Source: JALYIM01 sp040003205 (GTDB lineage Bacteria; Acidobacteriota; Terriglobia; Terriglobales; Acidobacteriaceae). From it: a DNA stretch of 8,323 nucleotides. The stretch is from positions 1 through 8,323 of the forward strand of contig JBDUDA010000134.1 in the NCBI GenBank assembly GCA_040003205.1, read 5' to 3'. The position numbers and the translations under genes were made by a program. How positions within the stretch are numbered: position 1 is the first letter of the stretch; every line of letters starts with the position of its first letter. The notes below the pieces were generated by a model. The model had not been told where the DNA came from and ran no database searches. It saw only the letters and a program-made list of their open reading frames with translations. Below are positions 1 through 5,698 of this stretch, in pieces.

Positions 1-818
1 AATTGGTCGTAGTCAATCAACTCGGTAATCGTGCGGTGAGTGCCGCAAGCCGGGCATTCGGGATTCTTGCGCAGCTTGAGCTCGCGGAATTTCATCGCCA
101 GCGCGTCGATCAAAAGCAGCCGTCCGATCAGCGGATCACCCTTGCCGAGAATCAGCTTGATCGCTTCCGTCGCCTGAATGATTCCTACCAGACCGGGAAG
201 AATCCCCAGCACTCCACCTTCAGCGCAGGAGGGTACGAGCCCCGGCGGCGGCGGTTCGGGATAAAGGCAGCGATAGCACGGTCCAGCTTCGGTGGCGAAT
301 ACGCTGGCCTGACCTTCGAAACGAAAAATTGACCCGTAAACGTTGGGCTTGCCAGTCAGGACGCAAGCATCGTTGACAAGATAACGGGTCTGAAAATTGT
401 CTGTCCCATCAGCGATGATGTCGAAATCTTTAAATATTTCCAGCGCGTTGTCGCTGCTGAGTCGAGTATCGAATTTCTTAATATAAAGAAAAGGATTGAT
501 CGCCTTAAGCTTGTCGGCGGCAGAGTCGAGTTTCTTGCGTCCGACATCGGCGGTGGAATGAATAATCTGACGCTGAAGATTGGTGTAGTCAACCACGTCA
601 AAATCCACGATGCCGAGCGTGCCCACGCCGGCGGCGCCCAGATACAGGGCTAGCGGAGAGCCCAGACCCCCGGCGCCAACGCATAACACGCGCGCCGCTT
701 TGAGCTTCTTCTGACCTTCCATGCCAACCTCGGGCATGATCAGGTGGCGGGAGTAGCGCAGAATCTCGTCGTTAGAGAGTGCGTTAATTTCGGGTTTCGC
801 TTCGGTAATGGTGGCCAT
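1..818 (-). CDS. moeB: ThiF/MoeB/MoeZ-type E1 adenylyltransferase (C-terminus beyond left edge)
   Basis: E1-like enzyme that adenylates the C-terminal glycine of a ubiquitin-like sulfur carrier (MoaD, ThiS or CysO) so that sulfur can be added. The 272 residues present show the nucleotide loop GAGGLGSP (48-55), the arginine-bearing NLQRQ (80-84), DGTDNF (137-142), zinc-binding pairs CYRC (181-184) and CPAC (255-258), and a conserved cysteine in SCAEGG (C198), the position used for the thioester or acyl-persulfide in this family. Plain MoeB proteins end near 250 residues. This one is still open at the edge after CPAC and a TELIDY segment, which suggests a MoeZ/MOCS3-like protein with a C-terminal rhodanese domain, but that part is not visible. 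The start is the ATG at 818; no clear Shine-Dalgarno sequence precedes it. It lies 85 bp downstream of the cysO-like gene on the same strand, so CysO is its likely substrate, although it may also serve MoaD. Confidence 0.9.
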   Translation of the reverse strand, partial: MATITEAKPEINALSNDEILRYSRHLIMPEVGMEGQKKLKAARVLCVGAGGLGSPLALYLGAAGVGTLGIVDFDVVDYTNLQRQIIHSTADVGRKKLDSAADKLKAINPFLYIKKFDTRLSSDNALEIFKDFDIIADGTDNFQTRYLVNDACVLTGKPNVYGSIFRFEGQASVFATEAGPCYRCLYPEPPPPGLVPSCAEGGVLGILPGLVGIIQATEAIKLILGKGDPLIGRLLLIDALAMKFRELKLRKNPECPACGTHRTITELIDYDQ

Positions 819-831
819 AAAGTTTTAGGTG

Positions 832-920
832 CAGCTTCTAGCTGCTAGCTGCTAGCTCGTACGAAACTCGGTGTGCAAAGGTAGTTCCCTTAGAAGCCAG
901 GAGCTAGAAGCTAGAAGCTG
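832..920. repeat. Inverted heptanucleotide repeat pair between cysO and moeB
   Basis: Left arm 832-858 consists of three consecutive 7-bp units GCTTCTA/GCTGCTA/GCTGCTA followed by GCTC. Right arm 901-920, read on the opposite strand, has the same structure with two units. The arms are therefore complementary apart from one extra unit and a mismatch, and could form a long hairpin with a loop of about 42 nt. The right arm overlaps the 3' end of the cysO-like gene and encodes its last residues and stop codon. A hairpin here would lie between cysO and moeB in their shared transcript. Confidence 0.75.
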
Positions 921-1194
921 AACTTCCTCCCGCGATCGAAGGCACAATCGAAATGCTGTCACTGTCGCTCACGGTGGTTGCGTCCTTTTGTAGATAACGC
1001 ACGTCTTCGTCGTTCAGATACACGTTCACGAAAGCGCGCAGTTTGCCATCGTCGTTGTACAAATGCCGCCGCAAATCAGGATGTAACTCGACAAGGCCGG
1101 ACAGCGCTTCTCCAATGGTCAAGCCCTGAACGTCAACGCTGGGCTGCTTGCCGGCATACTGCCGCAACGGCGTAGGAATATGAATCTTTGGCAT
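904..1194 (-). CDS. cysO: CysO-like ubiquitin-fold sulfur carrier protein (MoaD/ThiS family) with C-terminal tail
   Basis: A 96-residue beta-grasp protein that should carry sulfur as a C-terminal thiocarboxylate. It begins MPKIHIPTPLRQYAGK, contains FVNVYLNDEDVRYL (55-68) and ends in SIVPSIAGG (82-90). As I recall mycobacterial CysO, these match its IPT..., FVNIYVNDEDVR and ...AVAGG segments closely, more so than MoaD or ThiS. The ATG at 1194 is chosen because it aligns with CysO; an in-frame ATG at 1230 would add 12 unsupported residues, and neither start has an obvious Shine-Dalgarno sequence. The oddity is the C-terminus: Gly89-Gly90 is followed by six residues, SSASSF, encoded within a heptanucleotide repeat. 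Sulfur carriers need a free terminal glycine, so trimming by a protease is expected. A JAMM protease and a CysM-type synthase lie about 1.6 kb upstream on the same strand, and a cognate E1 lies immediately downstream. Confidence 0.87.
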   Translation of the reverse strand: MPKIHIPTPLRQYAGKQPSVDVQGLTIGEALSGLVELHPDLRRHLYNDDGKLRAFVNVYLNDEDVRYLQKDATTVSDSDSISIVPSIAGGSSASSF

Positions 1195-1293
1195 CTGTAG
1201 ATGATGCCACAGAATGCCCGCAAGATTCATTTCGGGGGGAGGGCATCGTTACCTACCCAGATTTTCTTTGTCATCCCCGACGCAATATTCACT

Positions 1294-1324
1294 CTGTCAT
1301 CCCGAGCGTAGCCGAAGGACCTGC
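1294..1324 (+). repeat. REP-like intergenic repeat, forward copy
   Basis: This 31-bp element is identical at 29 of 31 positions (counted by eye) to 5040-5070. It pairs with the inverted copy at 1389-1413, so 1294-1413 could fold into a large stem-loop, as paired REP/BIME units do. Confidence 0.75.
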
Positions 1325-1388
1325 TTTCCCGTACGCGCCGCACCTGCAAACGGTCGAGTGGAGTACGCGGCCGAATGCGATAGTGATT

Positions 1389-1413
1389 CCTCGGGCTTCG
1401 TTCGGAATGACAG
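1389..1413 (-). repeat. REP-like intergenic repeat, inverted copy
   Basis: Read on the minus strand this gives CTGTCATTCCGAACGAAGC followed by CCGAGG, a diverged copy of the element at 1294-1324. Confidence 0.65.
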
Positions 1414-1518
1414 GTTATGGAAAATTTAGAGGAGATGTCATAGCGAGGGCAGCGAGGGATCCCTATTTAAGTAAATGGCGATTGACCCGGAGTTTTCGCT
1501 GTCCGGCACCCGAAAAGT

Positions 1519-1547
1519 AGGTCCCTCGACTGCGCTCGGGATGACAG
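1519..1547 (-). repeat. REP-like intergenic repeat, inverted copy
   Basis: Read on the minus strand this gives CTGTCATCCCGAGCGCAGTC followed by GAGGGACCT, the same family as 1294-1324 and 5040-5070. It lies about 90 bp upstream of the SPFH gene start. Confidence 0.72.
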
Positions 1548-1635
1548 ATTGAAGAAAGAATGAACCTCTGCGTCCATTCTAAGTCACTTTCCCTGCCACC
1601 CATCGCGCCGTATGATTTCTGCGGGAGAAATTGCA

Positions 1636-2487
1636 ATGCCTATTTTCGATGCGCCAAGTGGACGCGGACGAGTCCTGGATGCCGGCGGTGGACGCGGGCT
1701 TTTGGGTCTGGTTGGACTCGGAATCGTGGGCTTTGTCCTGATCATTCTCGTGCTCAACTGCGTTACGAGAGTGGGTACTGGACAAGTCGGCGTTCTCACC
1801 TTGTTCGGCAGAGTCACCGGAGAGACCTTGCCGGAAGGCATTCACCTGATCAATCCGCTGAAGACCAACAACCCGTTATCAATTCAGACGCAGACCATTA
1901 AGGAATCCGCCAGCACGCCTTCGAGCGAAGGGCTGATGATGAACCTCGACACTTCACTGATCTACCATCTCAATCCCGAGCGGGCGGCCGAGGTGTTCCA
2001 GAAAATTGGTCCGGGTTACGAAAATGTCGTGGTTGAGCCGACGCTGCGCGCGGCGATTCGCGAAGCCACTTCGTCCCACACCGCGAATGCGTTGTATACC
2101 GGAGAACGTGAGCTCGTGGGAAAGCAGATTTACGAGCAGCTCACGACCCAATTAAACCAGCGCGGCGTGCTGGTGGAGAACGTTCTGCTGCGGGACATAC
2201 AATTGCCAGTCACTCTAAAAAACGCCATCGAGGCCAAACAACAGGCGGAGCAGGAATCGCTGGCTATGAATTTCCGCCTCCAGAAAGAAACTCAGGAAGC
2301 ACAGCGCAAACGGATTGAGGCGCAAGGTGTGCGCGACTTCCAGCAGATCGTTGCGCAAGGAATCACGCCATCTCTGTTGGAGTGGAAAGGGATTGAGGCG
2401 ACTGAAACCCTGGCCAAAAGCGCGAATGCGAAGGTCGTTGTCATCGGCAATCCGAAAAATGGACTGCCGTTAATTCTCGGGCAATAG
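1636..2487 (+). CDS. SPFH/prohibitin-like membrane protein
   Basis: A 283-residue protein of the SPFH (stomatin/prohibitin/flotillin/HflK) superfamily. Such proteins form membrane-anchored oligomeric scaffolds that often modulate membrane proteases or microdomains. A glycine-rich N-terminus (1-20) is followed by one hydrophobic segment (about 21-41). The SPFH domain follows, with prohibitin-like GQVGVLTLFGRV (49-60), LPEGIHLINP (65-74), GYENVVVEPTLRAAIRE (127-143) and LLRDIQLP (184-191). A charged Glu/Gln-rich helix then runs from about 197 to 235 and is likely coiled coil. The ATG at 1636 is preferred because GGGAGA at 1623-1628 stands 7 nt before it; an in-frame ATG at 1612 would add eight residues without such a site. 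It is the only plus-strand gene among the sulfur genes and splits cysM-mec from cysO-moeB. A functional link to them is not indicated by the sequence. Confidence 0.9.
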   Translation: MPIFDAPSGRGRVLDAGGGRGLLGLVGLGIVGFVLIILVLNCVTRVGTGQVGVLTLFGRVTGETLPEGIHLINPLKTNNPLSIQTQTIKESASTPSSEGLMMNLDTSLIYHLNPERAAEVFQKIGPGYENVVVEPTLRAAIREATSSHTANALYTGERELVGKQIYEQLTTQLNQRGVLVENVLLRDIQLPVTLKNAIEAKQQAEQESLAMNFRLQKETQEAQRKRIEAQGVRDFQQIVAQGITPSLLEWKGIEATETLAKSANAKVVVIGNPKNGLPLILGQ

Positions 2488-2493
2488 CCATTC

Positions 2494-2513
2494 GGCACGA
2501 CTGAAGTCGTGCC
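2494..2513. terminator. Perfect hairpin just after the SPFH gene, possible terminator
   Basis: GGCACGAC-TGAA-GTCGTGCC is an 8-bp perfect stem with a 4-nt loop, beginning 7 bp after the SPFH stop codon. No clear T-tract follows (CTTCCC), so it is a weak intrinsic terminator candidate or an intergenic palindromic repeat. Its right half is reused at the start of the 102-bp direct repeat. Confidence 0.45.
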
Positions 2514-2602
2514 CTTCCCAAATCACTCAAGCATGTCCCGACAGGCACGGCTGAGTTGGAATCGCAAGCTATCTCGACCTTCTCGTCCACCAATTTCTTA
2601 TC
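2501..2602. repeat. 102-bp direct repeat, copy A (ghost of the mec 3' end)
   Basis: Aligns without gaps to 2706-2807 at an offset of 205 bp, with about 10 mismatches in 102 (counted by eye). Six of these fall in the 15 bp at 2556-2570. On the minus strand 2571-2602 would encode DKKLVDEKVEI, the C-terminal residues of the Mec-like protease. The stop codon present in copy B is lost here. It is therefore a decayed duplicate of the end of that gene plus its downstream flank. Confidence 0.85.
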
Positions 2603-2668
2603 ACTCGCGTGCCCTGAACTTCGGGAAGGGCGTGAGTTTACTCATGCAGAAAAACATTCCTAATATTC

Positions 2669-2714
2669 CGGCTTCAGCCGCCGATGGACAGCCAGACCTC
2701 AGCGGCTGAAGTCG
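2669..2714. terminator. Long inverted repeat downstream of mec
   Basis: Arms 2669-2681 and 2702-2714 pair over 13 bp, with one G-T wobble and a loop of 20 nt. The core is CTTCAGCCGC / GCGGCTGAAG. The structure begins about 55 bp past the mec stop codon and between two convergent genes, so it could end transcription in either direction. No T-tract is obvious, and it may instead be a repetitive intergenic palindrome. Confidence 0.4.
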
Positions 2715-2807
2715 TGCCCTTCCCAAATCACTCAAGCATGTCCCGATAGGCCCGGCTGAGCGGGAAGCTCACTCTATCTCGACCTTTTCGTCCACCAACT
2801 TCTTATC
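2706..2807. repeat. 102-bp direct repeat, copy B (overlaps the mec 3' end)
   Basis: Partner of 2501-2602. Positions 2769-2807 are the true 3' end of the Mec-like protease gene and 2706-2768 are its downstream flank. The duplication with its intervening segment accounts for most of the 281-bp spacer between the convergent SPFH and mec genes. Confidence 0.85.
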
Positions 2808-3203
2808 GTTCTCATCGGTACCCGCCAGCTCAAAAGAATTGGTCAGCAAGGCTTTTCCTTTTTCCACGCTGGTGATGACATAAGAGCAACCAAACCAATG
2901 GGCCTCGGCGAGGTCAGTCACCGACCATTTTGCGGGGTGGTCGGGATGCGAATGATAAAAGCCGATGATATCTTCTCCGCGCTGGCGGCCTTCGCGCTGG
3001 ATGCGAATCAAATCTTTGGGATCAATGTTGTAGCGATTATGCAGCGAGTCGGTGCGCGTATTGCCTGCGCGCGCGACGGAAGTCACATTGCGCACGCCTT
3101 CGCCGTCGATTTGTCCGAGCAGCACGCCGCAGCATTCGTGAGGATAAGTCTCCTCACCGTGCTGCCGCAACAACTCATAGTTCGATCTGTCAATTTTCAG
3201 CAT
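2769..3203 (-). CDS. mec: Mec-like JAMM/MPN+ zinc metallopeptidase
   Basis: A 144-residue Mov34/MPN/PAD-1 family protease. In mycobacteria Mec hydrolyses the CysO-cysteine adduct and frees cysteine. The full JAMM signature is present: Glu23 in PHECCGVLLG, then HSHP (84-87; His84 and His86 as zinc ligands), Ser94 and Asp97, spaced H-S-H-x7-S-x2-D. The length fits single-domain bacterial JAMM proteins. The ATG at 3203 is chosen because MLKIDRSNYELL matches the usual family start; it lies 16 bp after the cysM stop. A GTG at 3254 would overlap cysM and add 17 residues of unlikely sequence. The short spacing and absence of a strong Shine-Dalgarno sequence suggest translation coupled to cysM. Besides releasing cysteine, it could remove the six residues after Gly-Gly of the CysO-like carrier, as QbsD and HcyD do in related systems; that is inference. 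Confidence 0.9.
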   Translation of the reverse strand: MLKIDRSNYELLRQHGEETYPHECCGVLLGQIDGEGVRNVTSVARAGNTRTDSLHNRYNIDPKDLIRIQREGRQRGEDIIGFYHSHPDHPAKWSVTDLAEAHWFGCSYVITSVEKGKALLTNSFELAGTDENDKKLVDEKVEIE

Positions 3204-3219
3204 CAGGATTTGAACGCGG

Positions 3220-4206
3220 TCAGCGCGGCCCGGCTTCCTCCCAGAATCTCTCACTCAAATATTTATCGCCGGAGTCGCACAGTATCGTCACGAAAACGGC
3301 GTGTTCGTTTCTATCAAGTTGGCGCGCGATCTGCAAACATCCCACCACCGCTGCCGCCGCTGAAATTCCCAGCAGCAAGCCTTCGTCACGAGCGAGACGG
3401 ACAGCCATCGCGTAAGCCTCTTCGGTCGATATGCCAAGGTCTTCGTCGGCCAGCGAAGCATCGTAAATCTTCGGAATGATCGCGCTCGCCATGTGCTTTG
3501 CGCCTTCGATTCCGTGAAAGGGCGAGTCGGGCTGCACCGAGATACATCTGATCTTCGGATTCAGTTCCTTAAGCCGGCGCGTAGTTCCGACAAACGTCCC
3601 GCTGGTTCCCAACATGGAAACAAAATGCGTGACCTGGCCTTCCGTCTGTTGCCAGATTTCGTTGGCTGTGCCATGGTAGTGGGCCTGCCAGTTGGCGTCG
3701 TTGGAATACTGGTCGGCATAAAAATACTTGTCCGGATATTTGGCGTAAAGCTCGCGCGCAACTTGAATCGCCCCGTCCGAGCCATCTGCCGGATCGGTAT
3801 AAATAATGTTTGCGCCGTAAGCGTGCAGAATATGCTTGCGCTCGATGGAGACATTTTCCGGCATGCATAGCGTCACCGGAAAACCTTCAGCAGCGCCGAG
3901 CATGGCGTAGGCGATTCCGGTGTTACCGCTGGTTGAATCCAGCAAGATTGTGCCCGGACAAAGTTTATTTGCCCGACGAGCTTCGGCCACGATACGGGAG
4001 GCAGCACGATCTTTGACGGAGCCTCCAGGATTGAGCCACTCGGCTTTGCCGAGAATTTGAACATTGGGGAGCTCGCGAGCAATGCGTTCCAGTCGGATCA
4101 GCGGAGTGTTGCCGATGCGATCGGTGTTACGTTGCCCGAGACGCGGGGGTACTGCGGTTGTCGTAGCCTCGTCCGCAACAGCGGCTTTTGGGGATCTGCG
4201 GCTCAT
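3220..4206 (-). CDS. cysM: PLP-dependent cysteine synthase, CysM type
   Basis: A 328-residue fold-type II PLP enzyme that makes cysteine, or its CysO adduct, by beta-replacement on an activated serine. Visible motifs are RIGNTPL (30-36), the Schiff-base lysine in GGSVKDRA (K65), the substrate loop TSGNTG (92-97), MPENVSIER (115-123) and the PLP-phosphate loop GTSGT (200-204). The start is the ATG at 4206; the first 25 or so residues are low-complexity and beyond the conserved domain, so a shorter protein is possible. No strong Shine-Dalgarno sequence is seen. Aligned by eye with my memory of M. tuberculosis CysM, the arginine that selects O-phosphoserine (R220) corresponds to Lys237. The C-terminus stops about 11 residues earlier, lacking the tail that covers the active site there. 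The gene is followed 16 bp later by mec, supporting use of a protein-bound thiocarboxylate, but ordinary sulfide-dependent activity cannot be excluded. Confidence 0.92.
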   Translation of the reverse strand: MSRRSPKAAVADEATTTAVPPRLGQRNTDRIGNTPLIRLERIARELPNVQILGKAEWLNPGGSVKDRAASRIVAEARRANKLCPGTILLDSTSGNTGIAYAMLGAAEGFPVTLCMPENVSIERKHILHAYGANIIYTDPADGSDGAIQVARELYAKYPDKYFYADQYSNDANWQAHYHGTANEIWQQTEGQVTHFVSMLGTSGTFVGTTRRLKELNPKIRCISVQPDSPFHGIEGAKHMASAIIPKIYDASLADEDLGISTEEAYAMAVRLARDEGLLLGISAAAAVVGCLQIARQLDRNEHAVFVTILCDSGDKYLSERFWEEAGPR

Positions 4207-4279
4207 TTTGAAGTAGTCGTCCGATGACTATCGTAATCGGTCGCATCTGCTAAATAGCACGCTGCGCGACAGTTATTCG

Positions 4280-4285
4280 ATTATA
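4280..4285 (-). promoter_or_regulatory. Candidate -10 element for cysM
   Basis: On the minus strand this reads TATAAT, a perfect sigma70-type -10, 74 bp upstream of the cysM start in the divergent spacer. No good -35 is found 16-18 bp upstream, so this is only a candidate. Nothing else distinctive was seen in 4207-4378. Confidence 0.3.
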
Positions 4286-4378
4286 AGAGAGGCTGCGGAG
4301 ATACATTAGTCGGCCGCGTGCATCTTTTTGAAGGAATCGCATCTAATCAAGCGGAGCGACGAAAGGGACCGGAATAAA

Positions 4379-4861
4379 ATGGCAACGAAAGTAGAACAAA
4401 GAACCTTCGAAGACTCGCTGACGTGGCTGCGCGAGCATGGATTCGATTTGCTCGAAGCTCCCGGGACGCAGGGACGCGTGTTCCTGAAGAAGTACAGTTG
4501 CTCCGCTGCCATTCAGAAAGACGAAGACGGCGGCGTGAAGATTTTTGCTCATCCGGGGTACCTAATCGGCAGTGAAATCTCCAAGCTCGTGAATCGTGGA
4601 TACCAGCAGTTCCTGAAGACCGCAAAGAACGAGGTTCCGGCGACCGCCGACCATTTGAAGGCCCTGCAAAAATTCACCGAAGAATTGAAAGAAGGATTGG
4701 CGCTCCCCAGCCTCTACAACGAATCGCTCGGAACTGTCAGCGAGTCGTACCAGTATGACCGAGTCAAAGATCGAGATAAGACTTCGTCGGAGCGTCCAAA
4801 GCGTCCGTGGGAAAAACCCGGGGCACTAGCGGCGGCCGCCACCAAGAAAACCCGCGCCTAA
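4379..4861 (+). CDS. Hypothetical protein with basic, disordered C-terminus
   Basis: I do not recognise this 160-residue protein with certainty. The first 115 residues look globular, with alternating hydrophobic positions: TFEDSLTWLREHGFDLLE (9-26), a beta-rich stretch GRVFLKKYSCSAAIQKDEDG (32-51), then VKIFAHPGYLIGSEISKLVNRGY (53-75) and a helical part to about 108. There is no signal peptide or membrane segment, so it is probably cytoplasmic. Residues 129-160 are rich in Lys, Arg, Pro and Ala and probably disordered, which could suit nucleic-acid or surface binding, though this is speculation. The ATG at 4379 is chosen because AAAGGGA at 4362-4368 lies about 10 nt upstream; a TTG at 4328 would add 17 residues. 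It is divergent from cysM and stands alone. Codon use looks like that of its neighbours. Confidence 0.75.
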   Translation: MATKVEQRTFEDSLTWLREHGFDLLEAPGTQGRVFLKKYSCSAAIQKDEDGGVKIFAHPGYLIGSEISKLVNRGYQQFLKTAKNEVPATADHLKALQKFTEELKEGLALPSLYNESLGTVSESYQYDRVKDRDKTSSERPKRPWEKPGALAAAATKKTRA

Positions 4862-5002
4862 CCATCTCAATGCTGTCATCCTCGGGGAAGCCTGAGCCGC
4901 GTGCACTGCGGTAAGGGCAACGAAGGATCTAAGCATTCTGCCCGAGACAAAAAAATACACAGGTTCTTCGCTGCGATAAGAACGACAATTTGAATTTCTA
5001 AA

Positions 5003-5064
5003 ATGGCTCTGTCATTCCGAGCCTAGCCGAGGGATGGCTCTGTCATCCCGAGCGAAGCCGAGGG
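5003..5064 (+). repeat. Tandem 31-bp REP-like repeat
   Basis: Two head-to-tail units, 5003-5033 and 5034-5064, differ at 3 of 31 positions. Each contains the CTGTCATYCCGAGC core of the REP-like family. The second unit extends to 5070 as a full match to 1294-1324. They sit in the 260-bp spacer 4862-5121, which also has a diverged copy near 4874-4930 and no gene I can support. They end about 50 bp before the start codon of the exported NTF2-like gene. Confidence 0.85.
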
Positions 5065-5121
5065 ACCTGCTTTTCTCCAACCTCCATTTGTGCGAAAATG
5101 CGCGCACCCGGAGGATTCTGA

Positions 5122-5583
5122 ATGCGCAGGGTTTACGTTTGCTCTCTTCTGTTCTGTTTCACACTGATGTCTGTCGCTGCTGAAACCCCAAGTTCGAATT
5201 TTGATGCGAACATGAAAACGGGCGTAGAAGCGGTCCTTCGCCATCAGGCCGCAGCCTGGAACCGCCACGATCTTGACACCTTCATGTCCGGCTACTGGAA
5301 TTCCCCAGAGCTCACTTTTTTCTCAGGGGCCAAGAAAGTTTCCGGATGGCAGCCGACCCTCCAACGCTATCGCAATACTTACCAGGGTGAAGGACATGAA
5401 ATGGGCAAGCTGGAGTTTTCCGAATTAAACGTTCAGGCGCTCGGGAACGATGCCGCGTTCGTGCGCGGAGCGTGGCACCTAACCATGTCTGACGGAAAAA
5501 CGCCGCACGGTTTGTTTACCCTGGTTTTCCGCAAATTTCCGGATGGATGGAAAATCGTTCACGACCACACATCCGCGGAATAG
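5122..5583 (+). CDS. Exported NTF2-like (DUF4440/SnoaL-type) protein
   Basis: A 153-residue protein with a Sec signal peptide: MRR, a hydrophobic core, and probable cleavage after SVAA at residue 20. The mature part is a single NTF2-like cone domain of the DUF4440 kind. It opens with a helix carrying HQAAAWNRHDLDTFMSGY (41-58) and a PELTFFSG strand (62-69), and closes with GLFTLVFRKFPDGWKIVHDH (130-149), the typical final hairpin of the family. Such proteins line a pocket but often have no known substrate, and no catalytic role can be assigned here. The start is well supported: GGAGG at 5110-5114 lies 7 nt before the ATG. It appears monocistronic, converging with the toxin-antitoxin operon; the 115-bp spacer after it has no strong terminator. 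Confidence 0.87.
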   Translation: MRRVYVCSLLFCFTLMSVAAETPSSNFDANMKTGVEAVLRHQAAAWNRHDLDTFMSGYWNSPELTFFSGAKKVSGWQPTLQRYRNTYQGEGHEMGKLEFSELNVQALGNDAAFVRGAWHLTMSDGKTPHGLFTLVFRKFPDGWKIVHDHTSAE

Positions 5584-5698
5584 AACTAGTCGAAGTTTTT
5601 CTGATTTATTTTGCACTCTATAGGGCGAGCCGTTCAGTTACGAGGTCCGCAAATTGATTACATTTACAAATCCGCAAGCCGTCTAGCACCTGCGGGAG

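Larger units (their letters stand above)
1195..1635. other. Repeat-rich divergent intergenic spacer
   Basis: This 441-bp stretch lies between the divergent cysO and SPFH genes. I see no convincing protein gene. It holds several copies of a REP-like element of the form CTGTCATCCCGAGCG-AGCCGAGGGACC: one forward (1294-1324) and two inverted (1389-1413 and 1519-1547), with diverged fragments near 1269-1284 and 1437-1462. Open frames across it read straight through these repeats. A weak candidate -10 for the SPFH gene, TATGAT, lies at 1611-1616 without a good -35. Confidence 0.65.

Noticed and set aside
3..332. Plus-strand open frame at the left edge
   Set aside because: It is opposite the E1 adenylyltransferase, whose minus-strand frame shows the full set of E1 motifs.
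1188..1520. Open frames in the cysO-SPFH spacer
   Set aside because: They read through REP-like repeats and the 5' end of cysO in the wrong strand; composition is not protein-like.
1294..1547. Possible CRISPR array
   Set aside because: Copies are in both orientations with irregular spacing and no cas genes; they fit a REP-like intergenic family.
2509..2709. Small plus-strand open frame in the spacer after the SPFH gene
   Set aside because: It is built from the 102-bp duplication and palindromes, has no ribosome binding site and no family resemblance.
2898..3479. Plus-strand open frame of 193 codons opposite mec and cysM
   Set aside because: It is antisense to two genes with clear motifs and spans their junction; no domain or ribosome binding site.
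5584..5698. Terminator between the convergent NTF2-like and toxin genes
   Set aside because: Only a 5-bp CCGCA/TGCGG stem with a long loop and no adjoining T-tract was found; too weak to call.
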